8,706 nucleotides of DNA from an uncultured Flavobacteriaceae bacterium (GTDB lineage: Bacteria > Bacteroidota > Bacteroidia > Flavobacteriales > Flavobacteriaceae). Numbering within the stretch: position 1 is the first letter of the stretch; each line of letters opens with the position of its first letter. The stretch lies in contig CALIIP010000064.1 of NCBI GenBank assembly GCA_938018045.1, forward strand, positions 1 to 8,706, written 5' to 3'. The notes beneath the pieces are model-generated. The model saw only the letters and a program-made list of their open reading frames with translations, was not told where the DNA came from and did no database searches. This document shows positions 1 to 7,974 of the stretch, one piece after another. The position numbers and the translations under genes are program-made.

Positions 1-2
1 AC

Positions 3-2663
3 GCAACTGGTCGCACAACATATTTCTATAAAGATTGGTGGAAACGTCCAAGTAACGATCCAGAATCAGCAAAAATGTTAATTTTTTCTTCGGATAAAGA
101 AACGTATAATGTTGGTGAAATAGCTAAAATCACCTTTCCTTCAGGGACAGAAGGTCGTGCGCTTATCAGTATAGAAAATGGTACAGAAGTAATCAGGCAA
201 GAATGGAAAAAAACCAAGAAAGGTGAAACTACAATTGATATTCCTATAACTGCCGAAATGGCTCCAAATGTATTTGTAAACATCTCCTTATTGCAACCTC
301 ATGCATCCACAGCAAACGATTTACCAATACGATTGTATGGTATTATTCCGTTGATGGTAGAAAATCCGAAAACGAGATTAAACCCTCAAATTTCGATGCC
401 AAAAGTTTTACGTCCAGAAGAGAAATTTACTGTAAAAGTAAATGAGAAAGACGGCAAAAAAATGACTTATACACTTGCTGTTGTTGACGAAGGTTTGTTA
501 GGATTGACACGTTATAAAGCGCCAAATATTTGGAACGAGTTTTATAAAAAAGAGGCTTTAGGTGTAAAAACATGGGATATTTTTGATGATGTTATTGGCG
601 CTTATGGCGGAAGTATTGAGCAAGTTTTTGCGATTGGTGGAGATGAAGATACAGCAGGAGCAAAAAACAAAAAAGCAAATAGATTTAAAGCAGTGGTTAC
701 CTATTTAGGACCTTTTACATTAGAAAAAGGCACAACAAAATCGCACACAATCACAATGCCAAAATATATTGGTGCAGTTCGCACAATGGTTATTGCAGGT
801 GATAATAGCGTAGAAGCTTACGGAACTGTTGAAGAATCAACACCAGTAAAAAAACCTTTAATGGTCTTGGCGTCTTTACCTCGGAAGTTGAGTCCTGGAG
901 AAAAAGTAACACTTCCTGTGACTGTTTTTGCGATGGAAGACAAAGTTAAAAATGCAACAATCAGTTTAAAATTAGATGATAAAATTAAGATAATTGGATC
1001 AAAAACGCAGCAAGTTTCTTTTTCAAGACCAGATGAAAAAATGGTCTATTTTGAGTTGGATGTTTCTGATGCAAAAGGAATTTCTAAAATTGAAGTAATT
1101 GCCCAAGGAAATGGAGAAAAATCGTCTTACGAAGTTGAATTAGATGTTGTGAATCCAAATCCGATAAGTAGTAAGGTTTCCAATGTAGTTATCAATGGTA
1201 AAAAAACCGAAACAATAGATTTTGCAACCTTTGGAGTATCAGGAACAAATACTGCTACTGTTGAATTTTCAACATTACCTTCAATGGATTTTACCGGAAG
1301 ATTACAGTATTTAATTCGCTACCCTCATGGTTGTGTAGAGCAAACGACTTCAAGTGTTTTTCCACAGTTATTTTTATCAGATATTTTTGATTTAACGTTT
1401 GACAAAAAGCAGGAAATGAATGAAAATATCAAAAAAGGAATAGAAAAATTAGGGCATTTTCAAGTTCCAAATGGTGGTTTAAGTTATTGGAGAGGACAAA
1501 ATTCTGCAAATGATTGGGGAACTAGTTATGCAGGACATTTTATGATTGAAGCAGAGAAAAAAGGCTATGTTTTACCGTTGACGTTCATTAGCAATTGGCT
1601 TCGTTATCAACAAAAAGCAGCAAGAGATTGGCGACCAAGATACAACCAATACAATGCAGATGTTGCGCAAGCATATCGTTTATACACATTGGCTCTGTCA
1701 GGTCATCCAGACTTAGCGTCGATGAATAGATTACGTGAGTTTAGAGAGCTTTCTAACACTGCAAAATGGCGTTTGGCAGCAGCATATGCTCTTGCAGGAC
1801 AAAAAGAGGCTGCAAAGAAAGTTGCAAACTCAGCAAATATTAATTTCAAGCCAAGAAAATATGATTACTATTCGTATGGATCTCCTGATAGAAATAGAGC
1901 AATGGCGCTGGAAACGATGTTATTGATAGATGATACTCAAACTAGAACATTGACAGAAACAATTGCTAAAGACCTTTCTTCAAACCGCTGGATGAGTACT
2001 CAAACTACTGCATATAGTTTGTTGGCTGTATCAAAAGTGGTTGAAAAAAATGGCGGAAAAGCATTAAATCTGAATTATACTATCAACGGAAAATCCCAAA
2101 ACATCAATACTAAAAAAGCTGTTTCTCAACGTGATTTGGACATCAAAAAAGGAAACAATCAATTGCTAATTGAGAATTCGATGGCAAATGTTGTTTATGT
2201 ACGTATTGTAAATTCAGGAAAACTGCCGTTAGGACAAGAAATTGCTGAAAAGCGAAATCTGGGAATTTCAGTTGTGTATAAAAACTCAAAGGGAACGAGT
2301 ATAGATGTTTCCAAATTGACGCAAGGAACAGATTTTACAGCTTCCATTACGATTAGTAATTTAAAAAGTGAGTATATAAATGATATTGCATTGACAGAGA
2401 TTTTTCCTTCAGGTTGGGAAATTGTAAACACACGATTTACAGATTTTGGAGGCGCAACAACAGCTTCAAATTTCACAGATATCCGTGATGATCGCGTTAA
2501 TTTCTATTTTGATTTAGGAAGTCAGCAATCAAAAACGTTTGAAGTTAAATTAAACGCATCTTATCTTGGAAAGTATTATTTATATGGTGTTCAAGCCGAA
2601 GCTATGTATGACAATGATTATTTTGTGCGTACAAAAGGAGACTGGATTGAGGTAGTAAAGTAA
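3..2663 (+). CDS. Bacterial alpha-2-macroglobulin family protein, thioester type, C-terminal part (5' end outside window)
   Basis: The frame is open to the left edge, and residues before the first in-frame ATG (base 75) fit the family (TTYFYKDWW, then DPESAKM), so this is a gene truncated by the window and not a start at 75. The visible part is 886 residues; bacterial members are usually about 1,500-1,900. Numbering from base 3: a TYTLAVVDEGLLGLTRY segment near 155-172, the alpha-2-macroglobulin domain near 236-268 (GPFTLEKGT, then RTMVIAG), and the thioester motif GCVEQ with Cys444 and Gln447 (codons 1332-1343). The helical thioester domain follows (GGLSYW at 491-496), and the C-terminal receptor-like domain ends with GKYYLYGVQAEAMYD (856-870). 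Known for the family: an envelope-anchored protease trap in which bait-region cleavage exposes the thioester. The intact CxEQ places it with E. coli YfhM, not the thioester-less YfaS type. The pbpC gene just downstream agrees. The lipoprotein signal is not visible here. Confidence 0.95.
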   Translation, partial: ATGRTTYFYKDWWKRPSNDPESAKMLIFSSDKETYNVGEIAKITFPSGTEGRALISIENGTEVIRQEWKKTKKGETTIDIPITAEMAPNVFVNISLLQPHASTANDLPIRLYGIIPLMVENPKTRLNPQISMPKVLRPEEKFTVKVNEKDGKKMTYTLAVVDEGLLGLTRYKAPNIWNEFYKKEALGVKTWDIFDDVIGAYGGSIEQVFAIGGDEDTAGAKNKKANRFKAVVTYLGPFTLEKGTTKSHTITMPKYIGAVRTMVIAGDNSVEAYGTVEESTPVKKPLMVLASLPRKLSPGEKVTLPVTVFAMEDKVKNATISLKLDDKIKIIGSKTQQVSFSRPDEKMVYFELDVSDAKGISKIEVIAQGNGEKSSYEVELDVVNPNPISSKVSNVVINGKKTETIDFATFGVSGTNTATVEFSTLPSMDFTGRLQYLIRYPHGCVEQTTSSVFPQLFLSDIFDLTFDKKQEMNENIKKGIEKLGHFQVPNGGLSYWRGQNSANDWGTSYAGHFMIEAEKKGYVLPLTFISNWLRYQQKAARDWRPRYNQYNADVAQAYRLYTLALSGHPDLASMNRLREFRELSNTAKWRLAAAYALAGQKEAAKKVANSANINFKPRKYDYYSYGSPDRNRAMALETMLLIDDTQTRTLTETIAKDLSSNRWMSTQTTAYSLLAVSKVVEKNGGKALNLNYTINGKSQNINTKKAVSQRDLDIKKGNNQLLIENSMANVVYVRIVNSGKLPLGQEIAEKRNLGISVVYKNSKGTSIDVSKLTQGTDFTASITISNLKSEYINDIALTEIFPSGWEIVNTRFTDFGGATTASNFTDIRDDRVNFYFDLGSQQSKTFEVKLNASYLGKYYLYGVQAEAMYDNDYFVRTKGDWIEVVK

Positions 2664-2670
2664 AATAATT

Positions 2671-3213
2671 ATGGGAAAACAGTATAAATCAATACCGAAA
2701 AGAAGTCAGGAGTTTATCAAGGCACAAAAACTATTTTTTGTAGCTACAGGAACGAACGATAGTCGTATTAATTTATCTCCAAAAGGAGGTGATTCTTTAC
2801 GAGTTTTAAGCGAGAATAGAGTTGTATGGCTCAATTTAACTGGAAGTGGAAACGAAACAGCAGCACATTTATTAGAAAACAATAGAATGACAATAATGTT
2901 CTGTGCTTTTGAAGGAAATCCAATGATATTGAGATTGTATGGAACTGCAAAGACATATCATCCAAGAGATACCGAATATGATGCATTAGTTGATTTATTT
3001 CCTGATGAAGCAGGCGCTAGGCAAATTTTAGATATGACTGTCGATATGGTTCAAACCTCTTGCGGAATGTCTATTCCTTTTTATGATTTTAAAGAAGAAA
3101 GAACTCAACTAAAAGATTGGGCAGACACCAAAGGAAAAGAAGGTGTAAAAGAGTATTGGAAAGACAGAAATACGCTTAGTATTGATGGAAAACCAACAGG
3201 AATATTAAAGTGA
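2671..3213 (+). CDS. Pyridoxamine 5'-phosphate oxidase family protein (split-barrel flavin-binding fold)
   Basis: This 180-residue protein has the layout of the putative PNPOx family. An N-terminal strand pair LFFVATGTND (21-30) leads into RINLSPKGGDSLRVLSENRV (32-51), where a small-molecule or flavin pocket is expected. The barrel strands VVWLNLTGSGNETAAHLLEN (51-70) and MTIMFCAFEG (73-82), then LRLYGTAK (87-94), follow. The C-terminal VQTSCGMSIPFYDF (127-140) resembles the conserved SCG-x-x-(V/I)P segment of this subfamily. No signal peptide is visible, so it is probably cytoplasmic. The ATG lies 7 bases after the macroglobulin stop, which implies co-transcription. The substrate cannot be read from sequence; members bind FMN, F420 or heme, and true pyridoxamine-phosphate oxidase (PdxH) activity is unlikely. 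Its role between two envelope genes is unknown. Confidence 0.88.
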   Translation: MGKQYKSIPKRSQEFIKAQKLFFVATGTNDSRINLSPKGGDSLRVLSENRVVWLNLTGSGNETAAHLLENNRMTIMFCAFEGNPMILRLYGTAKTYHPRDTEYDALVDLFPDEAGARQILDMTVDMVQTSCGMSIPFYDFKEERTQLKDWADTKGKEGVKEYWKDRNTLSIDGKPTGILK

Positions 3214-3219
3214 GTTTAT

Positions 3220-3251
3220 AAGTTTGAAAGTAAGAAAGTTTAAAAGTATGT
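3220..3251 (+). repeat. Imperfect tandem duplication, 16-bp unit
   Basis: AAGTTTGAAAGTAAGA (3220-3235) is followed directly by AAGTTTAAAAGTATGT (3236-3251), with 13 of 16 positions identical. It lies just after the oxidase-family gene and overlaps the first bases of the palindromic element. It looks like simple slippage-type sequence; no function is evident. Confidence 0.55.
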
Positions 3252-3314
3252 CATTCTGAGTGAAACGAAGAATCTATTTTTCAATGAGATTTTTCGGCTG
3301 CGCTCAAAATGACA
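3249..3314. repeat. REP-like palindromic intergenic element
   Basis: The left arm at 3249-3275 begins TGTCATTCTGAGTG and ends GAATCT. The right arm at 3287-3314 begins AGATTTTTCGG and ends CGCTCAAAATGACA. The arms are imperfect reverse complements with an 11-base loop (ATTTTTCAATG) and would form a long hairpin in RNA or single-stranded DNA. From memory, TGTCATTCTGAG... palindromes recur between genes in many Bacteroidota genomes and behave like REP elements, which RAYT-type transposases may mobilise; no transposase is in the window. It sits between the oxidase-family gene and pbpC, so it may partly separate the two transcripts or stabilise an mRNA end. It lacks a T-tract on the + strand, so it is not a classical terminator. 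Confidence 0.8.
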
Positions 3315-3327
3315 AAAGAGTATTAGA

Positions 3328-5676
3328 ATGAAACTATGGAACTATATACTGAAACATAAAAAAAAGTGTATCATCATTTTGATACTCTTGATTTGGTATT
3401 ATTTTTCACTTCCAAAACAGTTATTTAACACACCAACTTCAACAGTTATAGAATGTACTGAAGGCGATTTATTAGGCGCAAAAATTGCAGATGACGGTCA
3501 ATGGCGATTTCCAGAGAAAGACAGTATTTCCTCAAAATTTAAAGTCAGTATTGTACAATTTGAAGATGCACATTTTTACAAGCATGTTGGTTTCAATCCT
3601 GTTTCTATGTTCAAAGCATTACAGCAAAACATCAAAGCAGGAAAAGTTAAAAGAGGTGGAAGTACACTAACACAACAAGTAATTAGGTTATCTAGAAAAG
3701 GAAAAAGTAGAACTTATTTTGAAAAGGTGATTGAGTTAATTCTCGCTACAAGATTAGAACTACGGCATTCTAAAAACGACATCATAAAATTCTACGCTGC
3801 AAATGCTCCTTTTGGTGGAAATGTTGTTGGAATTGAGGCTGCATCTTGGCGTTATTTTGGAAGAAATAGTCACGAACTTTCTTGGGCAGAATCTGCAACT
3901 TTAGCAGTATTGCCAAACGCTCCAAGTTTGATATATCCTGGAAAAAATCAGCAGAGATTATTTGAAAAAAGGAATATATTACTCAAAAAATTACATCAAG
4001 AAGGGATAATTGATGAACTGACTTACACGTTATCAATTACCGAAACGTTGCCTCAAAAGCCATATCCTCTTCCACAAATAACACCACATTTTTTACAAAA
4101 AGTTGTGAAATTATCAAAAGGGAAAAGGGTTAAAACATCTATAAAGAGACAGTTACAAGAGCAAACAAATAGTGTCGTAAAAAATCATTACAACGAACTT
4201 AAACAGAATCAGATTTATAATATTTCTGTGTTGATTCTTGATGTAAAAACAAGAAAAGTGTTGACGTATGTTGGTAATTCTCCAACCGATTTAGAGCATC
4301 ATAAAGATGTTGATATTATTGATAAACCCAGAAGCACAGGAAGTATTTTAAAGCCCTTTTTATACAGCGCAATGTTAGATGCTGGAGAAATTTTGCCAAA
4401 CACCTTAGTCTTTGATGTTCCAACTACAATTGCGAGTTACAATCCAGAGAATTTTAATCAAGAATATGACGGAGCAGTAGCTGCAAGTGAGGCGTTATCA
4501 CGCTCTTTGAACGTTCCGGCTGTGAGAATGTTACAAGATTTTGGACTGGATCGTTTTCACCATTACTTAAAAGAATTGGACTTAAAAGATGTAAAATATA
4601 ATGCCAATCATTACGGTTTGTCATTGATTTTAGGAGGCGCAGAAAGTAATTTGTGGGATTTATGTAAATCGTATGCTTCTATGAGTTCGACTTTAAATCA
4701 TTACGATTCAACTTCAGGAAAGTATTACAAAAACGAGTTTTTAGAGCCGTCATTTTTGTCAGATTTTAAACCAGATTTTGGAGAGCAATCAACAGAAAAA
4801 ACTGTTTTTGGTGCAGGATCAATTTACATGACTTTTGAAGCAATGAAAAAGGTAAACAGACCAAACAATGAAGGTAATTGGGAGTTTTTTGACTCGTCAA
4901 GAAAAATAGCATGGAAAACAGGAACTAGTTTCGGGTTTCGAGATGCTTGGGCAATCGGAACAACCAAAGATTATGTTGTTGGCGTTTGGGTTGGAAATGC
5001 AGATGGAGAAGGTCGTCCAGGACTTGTAGGGGTTTCTACAGCAGCACCAATTTTGTTTGATGTTTTTGATTTATTGCCTCAAAGTTCTTGGTTTGAAAAA
5101 CCGCTTGATGAGTTATCAAAAGTTGAGGTATGTACAAAAAGTGGTTATAGAGCTTCAGAACAATGTGAAGAAAAGGAATTACAATTTATTCAAACTTCAG
5201 GATTAAAAACAACACCTTGCCCATACCATTTTTTGGTGCATTTAGACAAAAGCGAACATTATCAAGTCAATTCTTCTTGTGAATCTTTGACTAAAATGAC
5301 TCATAAAAGCTGGTTTGTTTTACCTCCTTTAGTGGAGTATTATTATCAGCAAAAAAATCCATTTTATAAAGTTTTGCCTAAGTTTAGAAATGATTGCTTA
5401 GGAGCAAACACACAGCCAATGGATTTTATTTATCCGAAGGAAAACTCAGTTATTTTTCTACCAAAAGATTTTGATGAAAAACAATCTGAATTAATATTAA
5501 AAATCGTTCATTCAAATACTTACGCAAAAGTTTTTTGGTATTTAGATAAAACTTTTATTGGAACAACACAAACGATTCATAATATCGCTATAAAGCCTAA
5601 AAAAGGTAAACACACCATTACAGTTGTTGATGAATTTGGCAACGAAATTATATGTAGAATAGAGGTTAAGGAATAG
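3328..5676 (+). CDS. pbpC: Penicillin-binding protein 1C (bifunctional glycosyltransferase/transpeptidase)
   Basis: This 782-residue protein is complete. A short basic N-terminus and one membrane anchor (about 14-27) put the catalytic domains outside the cytoplasmic membrane. The GT51 glycosyltransferase domain has FEDAHFYKHVGFNP (78-91, catalytic Glu79), RGGSTLTQQ (109-117), the KVIELILATRLE segment (133-144) and LSWAESATLAVLPNAPS (184-200). The transpeptidase domain has SxxK at 339-342 (SILK, acylated Ser339), SxN at 393-395 and KTGTS at 530-534. The tail from about 690 matches the C-terminal beta domain typical of PBP1C (BiPBP_C). Five cysteines (602, 613, 631, 651, 690) fall between the transpeptidase and this domain. 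All catalytic residues are present, so it should polymerise and cross-link peptidoglycan, although E. coli PBP1C is known for poor transpeptidation. Linkage to the upstream thioester macroglobulin mirrors yfhM-pbpC. The ATG directly precedes the anchor. Confidence 0.96.
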   Translation: MKLWNYILKHKKKCIIILILLIWYYFSLPKQLFNTPTSTVIECTEGDLLGAKIADDGQWRFPEKDSISSKFKVSIVQFEDAHFYKHVGFNPVSMFKALQQNIKAGKVKRGGSTLTQQVIRLSRKGKSRTYFEKVIELILATRLELRHSKNDIIKFYAANAPFGGNVVGIEAASWRYFGRNSHELSWAESATLAVLPNAPSLIYPGKNQQRLFEKRNILLKKLHQEGIIDELTYTLSITETLPQKPYPLPQITPHFLQKVVKLSKGKRVKTSIKRQLQEQTNSVVKNHYNELKQNQIYNISVLILDVKTRKVLTYVGNSPTDLEHHKDVDIIDKPRSTGSILKPFLYSAMLDAGEILPNTLVFDVPTTIASYNPENFNQEYDGAVAASEALSRSLNVPAVRMLQDFGLDRFHHYLKELDLKDVKYNANHYGLSLILGGAESNLWDLCKSYASMSSTLNHYDSTSGKYYKNEFLEPSFLSDFKPDFGEQSTEKTVFGAGSIYMTFEAMKKVNRPNNEGNWEFFDSSRKIAWKTGTSFGFRDAWAIGTTKDYVVGVWVGNADGEGRPGLVGVSTAAPILFDVFDLLPQSSWFEKPLDELSKVEVCTKSGYRASEQCEEKELQFIQTSGLKTTPCPYHFLVHLDKSEHYQVNSSCESLTKMTHKSWFVLPPLVEYYYQQKNPFYKVLPKFRNDCLGANTQPMDFIYPKENSVIFLPKDFDEKQSELILKIVHSNTYAKVFWYLDKTFIGTTQTIHNIAIKPKKGKHTITVVDEFGNEIICRIEVKE

Positions 5677-5764
5677 AGGTGTGTTTTGAAAATAACTATT
5701 ATTACTTGTAAAATACGTCAAAAAGAGTATATTGCAAGTTAATATTGTTTTAAACCTCAAAACT

Positions 5765-6508
5765 ATGTTGAAAATTGTAATAGTTGACGATGAGAATGAT
5801 GCGCTCGAAGCACTTGAATGGAAGTTGAATAACTACATTGAAGATGTTGATATTACCCTTTGTAATTCGCCGTTAAAATCAATCGAAATAATAGATAATG
5901 AAAGTCCAGATATTGTTTTTCTAGACATTCAAATGCCTGAAATGGATGGCTTTACACTTCTTGAACATTTAACCAACAGAAAATTTAATTTAATCTTTAC
6001 AACTGCTCACGATGAATTTGCTTTAAAAGCAATCAAAGTTTCAGCTATTGATTATCTATTAAAACCGGTAGATAAAGATGAGTTAATTTCTGCTATAGAC
6101 AAGATAAAGGAAAAGAAAAAAGGACAACTTTTAGAAGACAAGCTTCAATTATTATTAGGAAATCTAAATGAGACGGCAACAGACAAAATAAACATTTCTG
6201 CAGATGGTAAAATTTATTTATTAGACAAAGAGGATGTTATCATGTTGAAATCAGATAAGAGTTACACTACTTTATTTTTGACCAATGAGCAGCAAATAGT
6301 TGTTTCAAAAACATTGAAAGAAGTAGAAAAAAAGTTTCAATTTCCCGATTTTTTCAGAGTCCACAATTCATATTTAATTAATTTAACCCACGTGAAGCAA
6401 TATTTAAAAGGACTTGGAGGAGAGTTAATAATGACAAATGGGCATACTGCATCTATAAGTAGAAACAAAAAAACGGCCTTGTTTGGAAAACTATATTTAG
6501 ACAACTAG
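5765..6508 (+). CDS. LytTR-family response regulator (receiver plus LytTR DNA-binding domain)
   Basis: This 247-residue regulator begins MLKIVIVDDE. An in-frame ATG at 5732 would add 11 residues before the first receiver strand and is not supported. The receiver domain (1-118) has the acidic pair Asp8/Asp9, phospho-acceptor Asp54 in FLDIQMPEMDG, Thr80 in FTTAHDE and Lys100 in LLKPVDKDE, so all switch residues are present. The LytTR domain (about 141-243) has the usual elements: a KIYLLDKEDVIMLKSDKSYT segment, KTLKEVEKKF, FFRVHNSYLINL and ISRNKK. Such domains bind pairs of 9-bp direct repeats about 12 bp apart, and two such pairs lie downstream of the operon (7852-7881 and 8235-8264). The partner kinase begins 3 bases after the stop, so translation is probably coupled. 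I found no such box or convincing promoter in the 88 bases upstream, hence no sequence sign of autoregulation. The specific signal is unknown. Confidence 0.96.
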   Translation: MLKIVIVDDENDALEALEWKLNNYIEDVDITLCNSPLKSIEIIDNESPDIVFLDIQMPEMDGFTLLEHLTNRKFNLIFTTAHDEFALKAIKVSAIDYLLKPVDKDELISAIDKIKEKKKGQLLEDKLQLLLGNLNETATDKINISADGKIYLLDKEDVIMLKSDKSYTTLFLTNEQQIVVSKTLKEVEKKFQFPDFFRVHNSYLINLTHVKQYLKGLGGELIMTNGHTASISRNKKTALFGKLYLDN

Positions 6509-6511
6509 CCA

Positions 6512-7849
6512 ATGCTTATTGATTTTCATTCAGAACTATTTTCTTGGGTAAGAGGAGGACTTTTAGCACTTTTCACTTACCACTTAATAATATATTTTCA
6601 AAATAAGAGAGAATCATATTTATACTACAGTTTATTTTTATTAGGAATTTTTATTTATTTCTTGAGAGATGTAATTGATCCAGTTTTATCTAAAAAAATA
6701 TTTTCTTATTTAAACTTTTCAATCCAGTTTTTATCTTATGCTGCTTTTGCGATGTTTGCAAGGGTAGTATTGGAAACTAGAGAAAAGGCCTTGATTTGGG
6801 ACAGGATACTAGATTTTGAAGCAAAAATACTTCTTTTATTATCGTTTTTATTTCCGGTTTTACAATTCTTTTTAGGCTATGAAATTCAGGTCAAACTGTT
6901 TATGATTATTGGCCCTATTTTAACAATATTTACTCTTGTAATGGCCTTCTACCTATACAAGATTCCAGGTTTTACCTCAAAATATTTTGTAGCAGGAACA
7001 TTAATATATGCGATTTTTGCAAATATAAGTTTTTCAGCATTTTTTATTGGAGATGAAATTTTCTCAAAAAACGGAATCGAACCAATGTTTTTTGTTTATA
7101 TGGGAGCAATAATTCAAAGTCTTATTTACGCAACTTTGTTAGGTTCTGCGATTAAATCAATTGAACAAAAAAGTAAAAACGCCGAAATAAAATTAGCACT
7201 CAAATATAAAGAGTTAGAAGAATTAAAAATGACGGCACTGCAAAGTCAAATGAACCCTCACTTCCTATTTAATTCACTTAATTCAATAAACAATTTTGTT
7301 TTAAAAAGTGATATTGAAAAAGCCTCAGATTATATTACAAAATTTTCCCGATTAATCAGAGTAATACTTAAAAGTTCCTCTAGTCTTACAGTTCCTTTTT
7401 CTGAAGAACTAGGAATACTTTCTCTTTATGTAAAGCTTGAACAAATGAGGATTAATGGAGGTTTTGAATATATAGTAAATATAGACGAAGGTATTAATTT
7501 AGAAGAAATACAAGTGCCTCCGCTATTTTTACAACCATTTATTGAAAATTCTATTTGGCACGGCTTGACACATGTAGAAGGAGAAAAAAGAATTCTTCTA
7601 ACGATAAATGAAAAAGAAGATTCAATTGTTTGCGAAATAGTAGACAATGGAATTGGAATAAATAAAGCAAGAGAAAAGGAGCATAAAAACATCAACAGAA
7701 GAAAGTTTTTTGGAACACAAGCAACAGAAAACAGGATCAAATTGTTATATAAAAACTCTAATGTTGTAATAAATTATACTGACATTTCAGACAGTACCTC
7801 TACAGGAACAAAAGTTCAAATAGTTTTCCCTAAGAAAAGAAAAAGATAA
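6512..7849 (+). CDS. LytS/AlgZ-type sensor histidine kinase with multi-pass membrane N-terminus
   Basis: This 445-residue kinase has about seven hydrophobic segments (roughly 13-30, 36-54, 66-85, 105-121, 127-149, 157-179, 192-212), with only short loops and no large periplasmic domain. A charged helical linker follows (215-240, probably coiled coil). The His_kinase domain of the LytS class has LQSQMNPHFLFNSLNSI with phospho-acceptor His250. The ATPase part has the N-box PFIENSIWHG (342-351, Asn346), the G1 box VDNGIG (377-382) and a G2-like FFGTQATENRI (399-409). All catalytic motifs look intact. The N-terminus resembles the membrane part of 7TM-type sensors without the extracellular DISM domain, so the signal is probably sensed in or near the membrane; this is inference. 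It is the second gene of the operon with the LytTR regulator and its natural partner. A very basic KKRKR tail ends the protein. Confidence 0.95.
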   Translation: MLIDFHSELFSWVRGGLLALFTYHLIIYFQNKRESYLYYSLFLLGIFIYFLRDVIDPVLSKKIFSYLNFSIQFLSYAAFAMFARVVLETREKALIWDRILDFEAKILLLLSFLFPVLQFFLGYEIQVKLFMIIGPILTIFTLVMAFYLYKIPGFTSKYFVAGTLIYAIFANISFSAFFIGDEIFSKNGIEPMFFVYMGAIIQSLIYATLLGSAIKSIEQKSKNAEIKLALKYKELEELKMTALQSQMNPHFLFNSLNSINNFVLKSDIEKASDYITKFSRLIRVILKSSSSLTVPFSEELGILSLYVKLEQMRINGGFEYIVNIDEGINLEEIQVPPLFLQPFIENSIWHGLTHVEGEKRILLTINEKEDSIVCEIVDNGIGINKAREKEHKNINRRKFFGTQATENRIKLLYKNSNVVINYTDISDSTSTGTKVQIVFPKKRKR

Positions 7850-7851
7850 GT

Positions 7852-7881
7852 TCCGTTTGTTTCAAAAAAACAACCATCTAT
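7852..7881 (+). promoter_or_regulatory. Putative LytTR operator 1 (direct repeat, 12-bp spacer)
   Basis: TCCGTTTGT (7852-7860) and ACCATCTAT (7873-7881) are same-orientation half-sites separated by 12 bases. The first matches the published LytTR half-site pattern [TA][AC][CA]GTTN[AG][TG] at all nine positions; the second fits seven. The pair starts 2 bases after the kinase stop and lies 53 bases upstream of the TACTTTTG promoter element of the 83-residue gene. The most likely binder is the adjacent LytTR regulator. The two halves are only 5/9 identical, so this pair alone would be weak; the second pair at 8235-8264 strengthens it. Confidence 0.55.
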
Positions 7882-7905
7882 TGTGATTTTTAAAGCAAAG
7901 ATATA

Positions 7906-7950
7906 TTTTGTTTAAAAAATCAAATATTTGACAGTACTTTTGTACTTTCG
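7906..7950 (+). promoter_or_regulatory. Candidate promoter of the 83-residue gene, with doubled -7 element
   Basis: TACTTTTG (7935-7942) fits the flavobacterial -7 consensus TAnnTTTG exactly. It is followed at once by TACTTTCG (7943-7950), a near copy with one mismatch to the consensus. The nearest -33-like TTG (7908-7910) is 24 bases upstream of the first copy, slightly beyond the 17-23 described for Flavobacterium. A poor -33 region is compatible with activator dependence, which suits the operator upstream. The start codon is 33 bases after the first element. Confidence 0.5.
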
Positions 7951-7974
7951 GATAATAAACACCAGATAATAAAA

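Noticed and set aside
3219..3226. TAAGTTTG, a perfect TAnnTTTG match in front of pbpC
   Set aside because: No TTG at the right distance upstream, it lies within a low-complexity tandem repeat, and such 8-mers are frequent by chance in AT-rich DNA.
5732..5764. Alternative upstream start for the response regulator
   Set aside because: It would add 11 residues (MQVNIVLNLKT) before the first receiver strand; the ATG at 5765 gives the canonical N-terminus.
5677..5764. Possible promoter or LytTR box before the regulator gene (TAATATTG at 5740-5747)
   Set aside because: It misses one consensus position, has no -33 partner at usable distance, and no ACC(A/G)TTTAT-like repeat is present; transcription could also continue from pbpC.
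7426..7740. 104-codon reading frame on the - strand within the kinase gene
   Set aside because: It is antisense to the conserved catalytic domain of the kinase, has no promoter context and no family resemblance.
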